A stretch of 64,000 nucleotides of DNA from JACCTU01 sp963848525. Lineage in GTDB: Bacteria > Actinomycetota > Thermoleophilia > Gaiellales > Gaiellaceae. Numbering within the stretch: the stretch's first letter is position 1; each line of letters begins with the position of its first letter. Positions 34,691 through 43,062 of this stretch are shown piece by piece. The stretch covers positions 310,001 through 374,000 of the forward strand of contig CAWKDZ010000002.1 of NCBI GenBank assembly GCA_963848525.1. Reading direction: 5' to 3'. The notes below the pieces were generated by a model. That model searched no databases, was not told the origin of the DNA, and saw only the letters and a program-made list of their open reading frames with translations. The position numbers and the translations under genes were made by a program.

Positions 34691-35761
34691 CGCTCACGCT
34701 CGCGACCGCCGGCGAGTCGCACGGGCCGGCGCTCGTGGCCATCGTCGAAGGCCTCCCGGCCGGGCTGCTCCTCGACAAGCAGGCGATCGACGCGGACCTG
34801 CGCCGCCGCCAGGAGGGGTACGGCCGCAGCCCGAGACAGCAGATCGAGCAGGACGAGGTCGAGGTGCTCGCCGGGTTGCGCCACGGCCGGACGCTCGGCA
34901 CGCCGCTCGCGCTCGTCGTCCGCAACCGCGACCACGCGAACTGGGTGTGGGGGATGAGCCCGTGGCCGCCGGAGGGCGAGGCCGTCAGGCAAAGGGACGA
35001 AGCCGGTCACGCTCCCGCGCCCGGGACACGCGGACTACGCAGGCGCGCTCAAGTACGGCCTCGCCGACGCGCGCGACGCGCTCGAGCGCGCGAGCGCGCG
35101 GCACACCGCCGTCCACGTCGCGGCCGGCGCCGTCGCGAAGGCGCTGCTCGCGGCGGTCGGCGTCTCGGTGCACGGTGCGGTCGCCGACGAGGACGCCCTG
35201 CGCGAGCGGATCGACGCGGCGCGGGCGGACCGCGACACCGTCGGCGGCGTCGTCGAGGTCCGCGCGGCCGGTGTGCCGCCCGGGCTGGGGTCGTACGCCG
35301 CGAAGGGCGACCGCCTCGACGCGCGGCTCGCCGCGGCGCTGATGGGAATCCAGGCCGTCAAGGGCGTCGAGGTCGGGGACGGCTTCGCGCTGGCGGCCGC
35401 GCGCGGGAGCGAGGCCCACGACGAGCTGCTCCCGGGCTACGTCCGCGGGACGAACCGCGCGGGCGGGCTGGAGGCCGGCGTCACGAACGGCGAAGAGGTC
35501 GTCGTGCGGGCGGCGATGAAGCCGTTGCCGACGCTGATGCGCCCGCTGCGTTCGGTCGACCTCGCCAGCGGCGAGGCGGGCGAGGCGCTCGTCGAGCGCA
35601 GCGACGTGGCTGCGGTCGAGGCGCTTGCCGTCGTGGCCGAGGCCGCGGTCGCCTGGGAGCTCGCCCGCGCAGCGCGCGAGAAGTTCGGCGGCGACTCGCT
35701 CGACGACTTCCTCGCCGCCTACCGCGCGTACGTGGAGCGCGTGCCGTGGGAAATGCGCTAG
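34687..35761 (+). CDS. aroC: Chorismate synthase (frameshifted)
   Basis: About 358 residues when two frames are joined at about 34983-34990. Frame 1 gives TLATAGESHGPALVAIVEGLPAG and NRDHANWVW; frame 2 gives TLPRPGHADYAGALKYGL, GGLEAGVTNGEEVVVRAAMKP and the C-terminus. It makes chorismate from EPSP with reduced FMN. The first frame also runs on into the next gene, which would give a false 827-residue protein. GTG start overlaps aroE by 4 bases. The break lies in GTCAGGCAAAGGG and is probably an error. Confidence 0.85.
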
Positions 35762-37170
35762 ACCGCCACGTCGCGCTGATCGGCTTCATGGGCGCGGGCA
35801 AGTCGACGCTCGGGGCCGCCGTCGCCGAGCGGCTCGGGCGCGAGTTCGTCGACGCCGACCGCCACATCGAGAACATCACCGGACGACCGATCGCCGAGCT
35901 GTTCGGCGAAGGCGAGGCGTTCTTTCGGACGAAGGAGGCGATGGTCACGGTCGACCGCCTGCGCGCTCGGCCGCCGGCCGTGCTCGCGCTGGGCGGCGGC
36001 GCGCTCGCGTCGGAACAGGTGCGCACCGCGCTGCGCGCGCACGCGTTCGCCGTGCATGTCGAGATCCCCGTCGAGGACGCGTGGGAGCGCGTGCGGGGCA
36101 GCGGGCGCCCGCTGGCGCAGGACGAGCTCGACTTCCGCGTCCTCTTCCAGAAGCGGGCGCCCGTCTACGCCGAGGCTGCCAATGCGACGGCGGGCGACGT
36201 CGACGACGTCGTGCTGGCGGCGGCAGGCGTCCACGTCGAGACCGGCGCGCTCGCGCGGCTGGGCGAGCTCGCCCCCGCCGGCCCGGTCGCGCTGGTCAGC
36301 GACGCGCGCGTCGCCGGGATCCACGGCGCCGACGCCCAGGTCGGGCTCGGCGGCCGTCGCGTCGAGGTGCACGAGCTGCCGGAGGGCGAGGAGGCGAAGA
36401 CGATCGAGGCGGCGACGCGACTCTGGAGCGCACTGCGCCTCGACCGCTCCGGGATCGTCGTCGCGCTCGGCGGCGGCTGCACGACGGACGCGGCGGGTTT
36501 CGTGGCCGCGACGTACCTACGCGGAGTGCCCTGGGTCGCGGTGCCGTCGACGCTCGTCGGCCAGGTCGACGCCGCGATCGGCGGCAAGACCGCGCTCGAC
36601 CTGCCCGAGGGCAAGAACCTCGTCGGCGCGTTCCACTGGCCGGCGCGCACGGTGATCGACCCGGCCCTGCTCGGCACGCTCCCCGAGCGCGAGCGCCGCG
36701 AAGGGCTCGCCGAGGTCGTGAAGACCGGCCTGCTCGCCGGCGACGAGCTCTGGGAGCTGCCGGAGCCCGAGCTCGTGCGGCGCTGCGCCGCGTACAAGAG
36801 CGCGGTCTGCCTGCGCGACCCGCACGACCTGGGCGAGCGCAACGTGCTCAACCTCGGCCACACGTTCGCGCATGCGCTCGAAACGGCGGCCGGCTACGAG
36901 GGAGTTACTCACGGTCAGGCAGTCGCGCTCGGCCTGCTCGCGGCGCTGCGGCTCTCCGGGAGCCGACACGACCCGATCGAGCAGCTGCTCGCGCCGAAAC
37001 CGGTCCGTGTCGACCGCGAGCTCGCGTGGCAGGCGCTGCTGCGGGACAAGAAGGCGGCGGACGGCCGCGTCCGGCTCGTCCTGCTCGAGGCGCCCGGCCG
37101 CCCGGTCTACGGCGTCGAGCGCCCGGAGGCCGACGTGCGCGCGGCGCTCGACGAGCTGATCGCAGGTTAG
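35746..37170 (+). CDS. aroKB: Fused shikimate kinase / 3-dehydroquinate synthase
   Basis: 474 residues, one frame. Residues 1-165 are shikimate kinase: Walker A GFMGAGKST (near 13-21), FVDADRHIEN and GGGAL. Residues 175-474 are dehydroquinate synthase: VALGGGCTTDAAGFVAATYL, VDAAIGGKTALDLPEGKN, NLGHTFAHALE and the metal-site THGQAVALGL. The two halves make DHQ (AroB) and phosphorylate shikimate (AroK), two non-adjacent steps. GTG 35746 overlaps aroC by 16 bases. Fused AroKB is known in some actinobacterial groups; the linker is short. Confidence 0.9.
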   Translation: MGNALDRHVALIGFMGAGKSTLGAAVAERLGREFVDADRHIENITGRPIAELFGEGEAFFRTKEAMVTVDRLRARPPAVLALGGGALASEQVRTALRAHAFAVHVEIPVEDAWERVRGSGRPLAQDELDFRVLFQKRAPVYAEAANATAGDVDDVVLAAAGVHVETGALARLGELAPAGPVALVSDARVAGIHGADAQVGLGGRRVEVHELPEGEEAKTIEAATRLWSALRLDRSGIVVALGGGCTTDAAGFVAATYLRGVPWVAVPSTLVGQVDAAIGGKTALDLPEGKNLVGAFHWPARTVIDPALLGTLPERERREGLAEVVKTGLLAGDELWELPEPELVRRCAAYKSAVCLRDPHDLGERNVLNLGHTFAHALETAAGYEGVTHGQAVALGLLAALRLSGSRHDPIEQLLAPKPVRVDRELAWQALLRDKKAADGRVRLVLLEAPGRPVYGVERPEADVRAALDELIAG

Positions 37171-37173
37171 AGT
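37168..37173 (+). promoter_or_regulatory. Possible -10 box before aroQ
   Basis: TAGAGT, 8 nt before GTG 37182 (overlapping the aroKB stop). One base further than the main group, so weaker. Confidence 0.3.
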
Positions 37174-37181
37174 CGGCGCCC

Positions 37182-37610
37182 GTGCAGTTCGCCGTGCTCA
37201 ACGGGGTCAACCTCGACGTGCTCGAGCGCCGCGACCCGAGCGTCTACGGCGGCCTCTCGCTGAACGACCTCGAGACGAAGATCTACGCGTGGGCGAAGGA
37301 GCTCGGCTGCACTGCCCGCTGTCGGCAGACGAACAGCGAGGGCGAGTACGTCGAGTGGTGCCACGACGCGCTCGACTGGGCCGACGGCGTCGTCGTCAAC
37401 CCAGGCGCGTGGACGCACTACAGCTACGCGATCCGCGACGCGCTCGAGCTGCTGGCGGTCCCGCTCGTCGAGGTGCACCTCTCGAACCTCGAGGAGCGCG
37501 AGGAGTGGCGTCGGCACTCCGTGATCGGCGAGCTGGCGGCGAAGCGGATCATGGGCCAGGGCGCAGACGGCTACCGGGAGGCGCTCGCCTTCCTCACGGA
37601 CGGGCAGTGA
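37182..37610 (+). CDS. aroQ: Type II 3-dehydroquinate dehydratase
   Basis: 142 residues. VLNGVNLDVLERRDPSVYGG corresponds to the usual LNGPNLNLLGxREPxxYG with the catalytic Tyr; NPGAWTHYSYAIRDAL replaces the usual NPGAYTHTSVALRDAL, and VEVHLSN carries the catalytic His. It dehydrates 3-dehydroquinate. Several normally invariant residues vary (Pro to Val, Gly to Glu, Tyr to Trp, Thr-Ser to Tyr-Ser), an unusual subgroup. GTGA overlap with the M24 peptidase. Confidence 0.85.
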   Translation: MQFAVLNGVNLDVLERRDPSVYGGLSLNDLETKIYAWAKELGCTARCRQTNSEGEYVEWCHDALDWADGVVVNPGAWTHYSYAIRDALELLAVPLVEVHLSNLEEREEWRRHSVIGELAAKRIMGQGADGYREALAFLTDGQ

Positions 37611-38641
37611 GCAGGCTCGACCGTCTCCGCACGCTGCTCGAGGAGCCGTTGCTCGTGACGATGCCCGTCAACGTGCGCTACCTGACCGGCTTCGAGAGCA
37701 CGAACGCGGCGCTGCTCGTCGAGCCCGAGCGCGCGGTGCTGTTCTCCGACTTCCGCTACGCGGAGGCCGGCCGCAAGGTGGAGGGGGTCGAGTTCGTCGA
37801 GGTCGAGCGCGCGCTGCTCCGCGGTGTCGCCGGACATGTCGAAGGCACGCTCGGGTTCGAGTCCACGCACCTGACCCACGCGGGCTGGGACTTCCTGCGC
37901 TCGGCGGGCCTGGAGGTCGTTCCGCGGTCCGGCCTGGTCGAGCAGCTGCGGGCGGTGAAGAGTGACGACGAGCTCGCGTCGATAGGGCGGGCCGCCGAGC
38001 TCGTGAACGAGGCGTACAAGCGGCTGGCGGAGGAGCGCTTCACCGGCCGGACCGAGCGAGAGCTCGCGTTCCGCTTCGACCAGTTCGTGCACGAGCTCGG
38101 CTCGGACGGCTCTTCGTTTCCGACCGTCGTCGCGTCAGGGTCGAACGGCGCGACGCCGCATGCGCACCCCGGTGACCGCGTGATCGAGCGCGGCGAGGCG
38201 GTCGTCGTCGACGCGGGCGCGCTCGTCGACGGGTACGCGTCGGACTGCACGCGCACGTTCGCGACAGGCGACCTGCCTGACGAGCTCGCGCGCGCGTACG
38301 ACGTCGTCCTCGAGGCGCAGCTCGCCGGGCTCGACGCCGTCGCCCCCGGCGTCACCGGCAAGGACGCGGACGCAGCGGCGCGCAGTGTGGTCGAGGCCGC
38401 GGGGCTCGGTGCCCGCTTCGGCCACGGGCTCGGTCACGGGGTCGGCCTGCTCGTCCACGAGGCGCCGACGCTGCGGCCGGAGTCGGAGGACACGCTCGCG
38501 GAGAACCACGTCGTCACCGTCGAGCCAGGCGTCTACCTGCCCGGGTTGGGCGGGATCAGGATCGAGGACCTGGTCGTCGTGCGCGAGGGCGGGCCGCTCG
38601 TGCTGACCTCGTTCCCGAAGGAGCTCGTGACGGTCGACTAA
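37607..38641 (+). CDS. M24 family Xaa-Pro peptidase
   Basis: 344 residues, GTGA overlap with aroQ. The N-terminal domain (creatinase-like) is followed by the M24 fold with five dimetal ligands: VVVDAGALVDGYASDCTRTF (two Asp), GHGLGHGVGLLVHEAP (His), VTVEPGVYLPGLGGIRIEDL (two Glu). It removes the first residue from Xaa-Pro peptides. The position just before efp is conserved in many bacteria. Length is usual for this group (about 350). Confidence 0.9.
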   Translation: MSRLDRLRTLLEEPLLVTMPVNVRYLTGFESTNAALLVEPERAVLFSDFRYAEAGRKVEGVEFVEVERALLRGVAGHVEGTLGFESTHLTHAGWDFLRSAGLEVVPRSGLVEQLRAVKSDDELASIGRAAELVNEAYKRLAEERFTGRTERELAFRFDQFVHELGSDGSSFPTVVASGSNGATPHAHPGDRVIERGEAVVVDAGALVDGYASDCTRTFATGDLPDELARAYDVVLEAQLAGLDAVAPGVTGKDADAAARSVVEAAGLGARFGHGLGHGVGLLVHEAPTLRPESEDTLAENHVVTVEPGVYLPGLGGIRIEDLVVVREGGPLVLTSFPKELVTVD

Positions 38642-38644
38642 CCT
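38639..38644 (+). promoter_or_regulatory. Leaderless -10 box for efp
   Basis: TAACCT, 7 nt before ATG 38652, overlapping the stop codon of the upstream peptidase gene. efp may thus be transcribed on its own as well as with the operon. Confidence 0.5.
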
Positions 38645-38651
38645 CCGCGCC

Positions 38652-39218
38652 ATGGCGGAGGTCGTCTCCACGAACCAGTTCAAGAACGGGATGCACATCC
38701 AGCTCGACGGCGGCGTCTGGCGCATCGTCGAGTTCCAGCACGTCAAGCCGGGCAAGGGCGGCGCGTTCGTGCGGACGAAGGTGAAGTCGGTGGACAGCGG
38801 CTCGGTCGTCGACCGCACGTTCCGCGCCGGCGAGAAGTTCCCGCGCGTGCACACGGAGGTGAAGAGCGTCCAGTACCTCTACGACTCCGGCGACGACGTC
38901 GTCTTCATGGACGAAGAGACGTACGAGCAGATCACGCTCGCGCGCGCGTCGGTTGCGGAAGCGCTCGACTTCGTCGCACCCTCCAGCTCGGTGCAGCTGC
39001 TGACGGTCGACGGGCGGCCCGCAGGCGTCCAGATGCCAGGGTCGGTCGAGCTGACGGTCACGGAGACCGAGCCGGGCGTGAAGGGGGACACCGTCTCGAA
39101 CGTGACGAAGCCCGCGAAGCTCGAGACAGGCGCGGTCGTGCAGGTGCCGCTGTTCGTGAACAAGGGAGACCGCGTCAAGGTCGACCCCCGCGACCGCCGC
39201 TACATTTCGCGGGCATAA
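38652..39218 (+). CDS. efp: Translation elongation factor P
   Basis: 188 residues, normal length. KOW-like N-terminal domain with EFQHVKPGKGGAFVRTKVK, in which the Lys of PGKGG is the modification site in many bacteria, and the two OB domains ending DRRYISRA. It helps ribosomes through Pro-rich stretches, and several window proteins (mltG, the gene at 26263) have such stretches. The start is 7 nt after TAACCT. No epmA or ymfI gene for Lys modification is in the window. Confidence 0.95.
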   Translation: MAEVVSTNQFKNGMHIQLDGGVWRIVEFQHVKPGKGGAFVRTKVKSVDSGSVVDRTFRAGEKFPRVHTEVKSVQYLYDSGDDVVFMDEETYEQITLARASVAEALDFVAPSSSVQLLTVDGRPAGVQMPGSVELTVTETEPGVKGDTVSNVTKPAKLETGAVVQVPLFVNKGDRVKVDPRDRRYISRA

Positions 39219-39221
39219 GTC

Positions 39222-39236
39222 GCCGCCTTCGGCGGC
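39222..39236. terminator. Hairpin after efp
   Basis: GCCGCC-TTC-GGCGGC, extendable by AAGT upstream and ACTT downstream with one to two unpaired bases, 4 bases after the stop. The T-run is short (AACTTCT), so termination is probably modest. Confidence 0.5.
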
Positions 39237-39274
39237 TCAACTTCTGCCCGGGAGCTCTCCGACTCTGTGCGTGA

Positions 39275-39301
39275 GCGGGCGCCGGCAAAGCCGGCACCCG
39301 C
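39275..39301. terminator. Second hairpin downstream of efp
   Basis: GCGGGC-GCCGGC-AAA-GCCGGC-ACCCGC: near-perfect arms with one mismatch and no T-run. It ends 9 bases before the TAGGTT box of the next gene, so it may insulate the two transcripts. Confidence 0.4.
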
Positions 39302-39309
39302 GGCTGAGA

Positions 39310-39315
39310 TAGGTT
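39310..39315 (+). promoter_or_regulatory. Leaderless -10 box for the gene at 39323
   Basis: TAGGTT, 7 nt before GTG 39323. Confidence 0.5.
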
Positions 39316-39322
39316 CGCGAGC

Positions 39323-39886
39323 GTGGGCGAGCTGTTCACAAGCTTCGACGAGGCGTGGGCCCACTTCCTTGCACGCGAGGAGCCGCTCGAGTCGTTCTGG
39401 AACGAGTTCCCCGACGACCCGACCGCCGCGCTCGACGTCTGGCTCGTCGTGCCGCCGCCCGAGGTGAAGCGCGAGGCGCTGCGCGTCCAGGGTGCCTTGG
39501 AAGAGGTCGGTGGCCTCCGCATCGTCCCGCACCACTTCCTCCACGTCGCGCTTCCTGACGAGCAGGTCGAGGCGCTGGCGGAGCACGGGCCGTTCACGGT
39601 CCGCTGCGAGCGGATGAACTGCTTTCCCACTGCGGTCGTGGCCGAGGTGGAGTCCGAGGCGCTCGACGAGCTGGACGCGCCCGCGACCTTCCTGCCGCAC
39701 GTCTCGCTTGCGTACGTCGAGCTCCCGATTCGCCCGGACCCCGTCCGGGAAGCGCTCCTCTCGCTGAGGGAGACCGCGGTGGGCGCGTTCGAGGTCGACG
39801 AGCTCGTGCGTGCGCGCGTCCCCGCGGCCAAGTCGACGATCGTCCAGCCCTGGACCGTCATCGAACGCGCTTCATTGCGGCGATAA
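39323..39886 (+). CDS. 2H phosphoesterase-like protein
   Basis: 187 residues from GTG 39323. Two H-x-[ST]-like motifs with proper spacing, HHFLHVAL (near residue 74) and FLPHVSLAYVE (near 132), suggest the 2'-5' RNA ligase / 2H phosphoesterase fold; the first motif has Ala where Thr or Ser is usual, so activity is uncertain. Hydrophobic and charged residues alternate as in that fold. Substrate unknown. It is followed after 10 bases by the biotin-carrier fusion gene, but that gene has its own box. Confidence 0.55.
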   Translation: MGELFTSFDEAWAHFLAREEPLESFWNEFPDDPTAALDVWLVVPPPEVKREALRVQGALEEVGGLRIVPHHFLHVALPDEQVEALAEHGPFTVRCERMNCFPTAVVAEVESEALDELDAPATFLPHVSLAYVELPIRPDPVREALLSLRETAVGAFEVDELVRARVPAAKSTIVQPWTVIERASLRR

Positions 39887-39889
39887 GGT
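39884..39889 (+). promoter_or_regulatory. Leaderless -10 box for the BCCP fusion gene
   Basis: TAAGGT, 7 nt before GTG 39897, overlapping the stop codon of the gene before it. Confidence 0.5.
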
Positions 39890-39896
39890 CCCGCGC

Positions 39897-41705
39897 GTGG
39901 CGAAGTTGGCGGACACGACGATCAGGCTGCTCGGGCAGGAGCCGCTGGCCGGGCGCGTGCCGACCGCCGAGATCCTGAGCCTGGCGGAGAGGCTCGACCG
40001 CGCCGGCTTCGCCTACCTCGAGGTCTCCGGCGGCGGCGTCTTCGACACGGCCGTCCGGCGCGGGGTCGAGAGCCCGTGGGAGCGAATCCGGTCGATCCAG
40101 GCGCGGGTGAAGACACCGCTCGGGCTGGCGCTGCGCGGCCGCTTCCTCGTCGGCTCGCGGCCGGTCGGCGGCGAGTTCGCGCGCCGGTTCGTCGCCTCCG
40201 CCGCGGAGAACGGGATCGACGTCTTCCGGCTGCACGACCCCCTCAACGACGTCTCGAACCTGCGTGAGGCCGCCGAGGCGATCGCCGAAGCGGAGCGCGA
40301 GCTCGAGGCTGGGCTCGTCTACAGCCCCGGCGTCGGGGGGGAGGTGGACACGCTCGTCGAGCAGGCGCGCAAGCTGCCCGAGCTCGGCGCCGCCCGCGTC
40401 GTCGTCCACGACCCGACGGGCTCGCTCGGCCCGCACGGCGCAGCGGAGCTCGTCGAGCGCATCGGCGAGGCGAGCGGGCTCCCGGTCGGCGTCTACTGCC
40501 AGGGCGCAGGCGGCAACGCGATGGCCGCCGCGCTCGAGGCGATCCGGGCCGGCGCCGATCTCGCGGCGTGCGCCGTGTACCCGGTCGCGCTCGCCGTGCA
40601 CCGGGTCTCGGGCGAGTCGCTGGCGCAGGCGCTCGCCGGTCTCGGCTTCGACACGGGCGTCGACGTCGGCGCGCTCTGGGAGGCGTCGGAGATCGTCGAC
40701 CAGCACATCGGCGACGAGCCGGTGACCCCGCTCGCGCCGCGGGTCGCGGTGCGCGCAGCAGAGCACCGACTTCCCGCGGGACTCGTCGCAGGCATCGACG
40801 CGAGCCTGCGCGCGCAGGCCGCGGGCGACCGACTCGACGAGGTGCTCGAGGAGCTCTCCCGCATCCGCGCGGAGGTCGGCTCGCCGCCGCTCGCGGCGCC
40901 GATCGGGCAGATCCTCGGCTCGCAGGCGCTGCTCCACGTCCTCTCTGCGACGCGGTACCTCGTCGTCGTCGATGAGCTGCGCGAGCTCGCCGCCGGCCGC
41001 TACGGCGAGACGCCCGGCGACGTCGATCCCGGCATCCGGCGCGCGATCGAGCTCGTGACCGACGACGACCCGCCCGAGGAGGAGCTCGAGTCGGTCGAGG
41101 ACGTCCGCGAGCAGGCGGGCGGGCTCGCCGCAAGCGAGGAGGAGCTGCTCCTGCTCGGCCTCTTCGGCGACGACGCCGAGCCGTTGCTCCGCTCGATCAG
41201 AGGCCGCGCCGGTGGCGAGGACCTCGGGGCGCGCGGCGTCGACCAGTCCCGCGCCGAGCGCATCCGTGAGCTCGTCCGCGTCGTCCAGGACTCGGGCGTC
41301 GCCGAGGTGACGATCGAGGAGGACGGCATGCGCGTCTCGGTGCGGCGGACGCCCGAGACCGGCGTCGCCCCGCCTCTGGAGCCCGCGCCCGGCGGAGCCG
41401 AGGAGCCGCTGCTCGAGCCCGCGCCGCTGCCGAGCCTCGCGAACGGCTTCGTCCGCGTCGAGGCGCCGATGGTCGGGACGTTCTACCGCGCGCCGCAGCC
41501 GGGCGCGCCGCCCTTCGTTGAGGAGGGCGACGCGGTCGCGAGCGGCCAGACCCTCTGCATCCTCGAGGCGATGAAGCTGATGAACGAGATCAAGGCCGAG
41601 ATCGAAGGGATCGTCCGGCGGATCCACGTCCAGAACGCCCAGCCGGTCGAGTACGGCCAGCTCCTGTTCGAGCTCGAGCCGCTCCCCGGCCGTCCTCTTG
41701 TTTAA
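39897..41705 (+). CDS. Pseudo-carboxyltransferase fused to biotin carboxyl carrier protein
   Basis: 602 residues. Residues 1-445 follow the carboxyltransferase (PYC/OADA, HMGL-like) fold from DTTIR at 6-10 through WERIRSI, ENGIDVFRLHDPLNDVSNL, GSPPLAAPIGQILGSQALL and GETPGDVDPGI, but the catalytic RDxHQ reads R10-LLGQ, the carbamyl-Lys position of IKDMAG reads VHDPTG with His171, and the metal pair HTH reads YCQ (200-202). The Thr after it is also lost. So the enzyme half looks dead. Residues 446-602 are AccB: SGVAEVTIEEDGMRVSVRR and the biotin site EAMKLMNE with K560. It overlaps accC by 8 bases. Likely the carrier of an acyl-CoA carboxylase with a scaffolding pseudo-enzyme. Confidence 0.8.
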   Translation: MAKLADTTIRLLGQEPLAGRVPTAEILSLAERLDRAGFAYLEVSGGGVFDTAVRRGVESPWERIRSIQARVKTPLGLALRGRFLVGSRPVGGEFARRFVASAAENGIDVFRLHDPLNDVSNLREAAEAIAEAERELEAGLVYSPGVGGEVDTLVEQARKLPELGAARVVVHDPTGSLGPHGAAELVERIGEASGLPVGVYCQGAGGNAMAAALEAIRAGADLAACAVYPVALAVHRVSGESLAQALAGLGFDTGVDVGALWEASEIVDQHIGDEPVTPLAPRVAVRAAEHRLPAGLVAGIDASLRAQAAGDRLDEVLEELSRIRAEVGSPPLAAPIGQILGSQALLHVLSATRYLVVVDELRELAAGRYGETPGDVDPGIRRAIELVTDDDPPEEELESVEDVREQAGGLAASEEELLLLGLFGDDAEPLLRSIRGRAGGEDLGARGVDQSRAERIRELVRVVQDSGVAEVTIEEDGMRVSVRRTPETGVAPPLEPAPGGAEEPLLEPAPLPSLANGFVRVEAPMVGTFYRAPQPGAPPFVEEGDAVASGQTLCILEAMKLMNEIKAEIEGIVRRIHVQNAQPVEYGQLLFELEPLPGRPLV

Positions 41706-43062
41706 GACGGTCCTCGTCGCGAACCGCGGCGAGGTCGCCGTGCGCGTGATCCGCGCGCTGCACGAGCTCGGGATCGAGGCCGTCGCCGTCTACTCGACCG
41801 CGGACGCCGACGCGATGCACGTGCGGCTCGCGGACCGCGCCGTCTGCATCGGGCCGCCGGCGGCGAGCGCGAGCTACCTGCGCATCCCGAGCGTGATCGC
41901 GGCCGCCGAGACGACCGGCTGCGAGGCCGTCCATCCCGGCTGGGGCTTCCTGGCCGAGAACCCGGCGTTCGTGACGGCCTGCGAGGAGAACGACCTCGTC
42001 TTCATCGGCCCCGATGCCGACGTGATGGCGCGGATGGGGGACAAGACCCACGCGAAGGCGGAGCTGCGCGAGGCCGGCGTCCCGCTCGTGCCCGGGACCG
42101 AGGGCGCGACCACGCTCGAGGAAGCGCGCAGCGCTGCCGGCGACGTCGGCTACCCGATCCTGCTCAAGGCGAGCGCCGGCGGCGGGGGCAAGGGCATGCG
42201 CCTCGTCGGCGGGCCCGACGAGCTCGAGGACGCCTACGACGCCGCTGCGGCCGAGGCGCAGGCCGCGTTCGGCGACGGCAGCCTCTACGTCGAGAAGGCG
42301 GTCAAGCCGGCCAAGCACGTCGAGATCCAGGTGCTCGCGGACGACCACGGCAACGTGCTCACGCTCGGCGAGCGCGAGTGCTCGATCCAGCGGCGTCACC
42401 AGAAGCTCGTCGAGGAGTCCCCGTCGCCCGCGCTCGACCCCGAGACGCGCGACGAGATGGAGGACGCAGCGGAGCGTGCGTGTCGGGCGATCGGCTACCG
42501 CAACGCGGGCACGTTCGAGTTCCTGCTCGGGCCGGACCGGCACTTCTACTTCATCGAGCTCAACTGCCGGCTCCAGGTCGAGCATCCGGTCAGCGAGCTC
42601 GTCACCGGGATCGACATCGTCCGCGAGCAGCTCCGCATCGCCGCGGGCGAACCGGTCGTGCTGACCGGGCGCGCGCCGCGCCGCGGTCACGCGATCGAGC
42701 TGCGCATCAACGCGGAGGACCCCACGCGCGGGTTCCTGCCCGCGCCCGGGCTGATCGAGCGCTTCCGCCCGCCGCTCGGCCCCTTCGACCGCGTCGACAC
42801 GTGCGTCGAGGACGGCACGGTGGTGCCGCCGTACTACGACTCCCTGATCGCGAAGGTGATCGTCTGGGACGCCGACCGCCCGCACGCGATCGCGCGTGCC
42901 CTGCGCGCGCTGGGCGAGCTCGAGGTGCGCGGCGTGCCGACCACGCGAGAGGCCGCGATCGACATCCTCCGCAGCGAGGAGTTCCAGCGCGGCGACTACT
43001 CGACGACGTTCCTGGAGGAGGCCGGCGCCCGCCTCCCGGCGCTCAGCGGGGTCGTCGAGTGA
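41698..43062 (+). CDS. accC: Biotin carboxylase
   Basis: 454 residues, TTG start inside the end of the carrier gene. ATP-grasp enzyme: FKTVLVANRGEVAVRVIRAL at the N-terminus, KASAGGGGKGMRLV glycine-rich loop, ERECSIQRRHQKLVEE, INAEDPTRGFLPAPG and NCRLQVEHPVSE (usual NTRIQVEHPVTE). It carboxylates biotin on the carrier with ATP and bicarbonate. With the fusion carrier it makes the biotin part of an acetyl/acyl-CoA carboxylase; the carboxyltransferase (accD-type) subunit is not in the window. GTGA overlap with nusB. Confidence 0.93.
   Translation: MFKTVLVANRGEVAVRVIRALHELGIEAVAVYSTADADAMHVRLADRAVCIGPPAASASYLRIPSVIAAAETTGCEAVHPGWGFLAENPAFVTACEENDLVFIGPDADVMARMGDKTHAKAELREAGVPLVPGTEGATTLEEARSAAGDVGYPILLKASAGGGGKGMRLVGGPDELEDAYDAAAAEAQAAFGDGSLYVEKAVKPAKHVEIQVLADDHGNVLTLGERECSIQRRHQKLVEESPSPALDPETRDEMEDAAERACRAIGYRNAGTFEFLLGPDRHFYFIELNCRLQVEHPVSELVTGIDIVREQLRIAAGEPVVLTGRAPRRGHAIELRINAEDPTRGFLPAPGLIERFRPPLGPFDRVDTCVEDGTVVPPYYDSLIAKVIVWDADRPHAIARALRALGELEVRGVPTTREAAIDILRSEEFQRGDYSTTFLEEAGARLPALSGVVE

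Noticed and set aside
34687..37170. 827-codon plus frame from aroC into aroKB
   Set aside because: Artefact: after the aroC frame error the reading continues as Arg/Ala-rich nonsense before entering the genuine aroKB frame.
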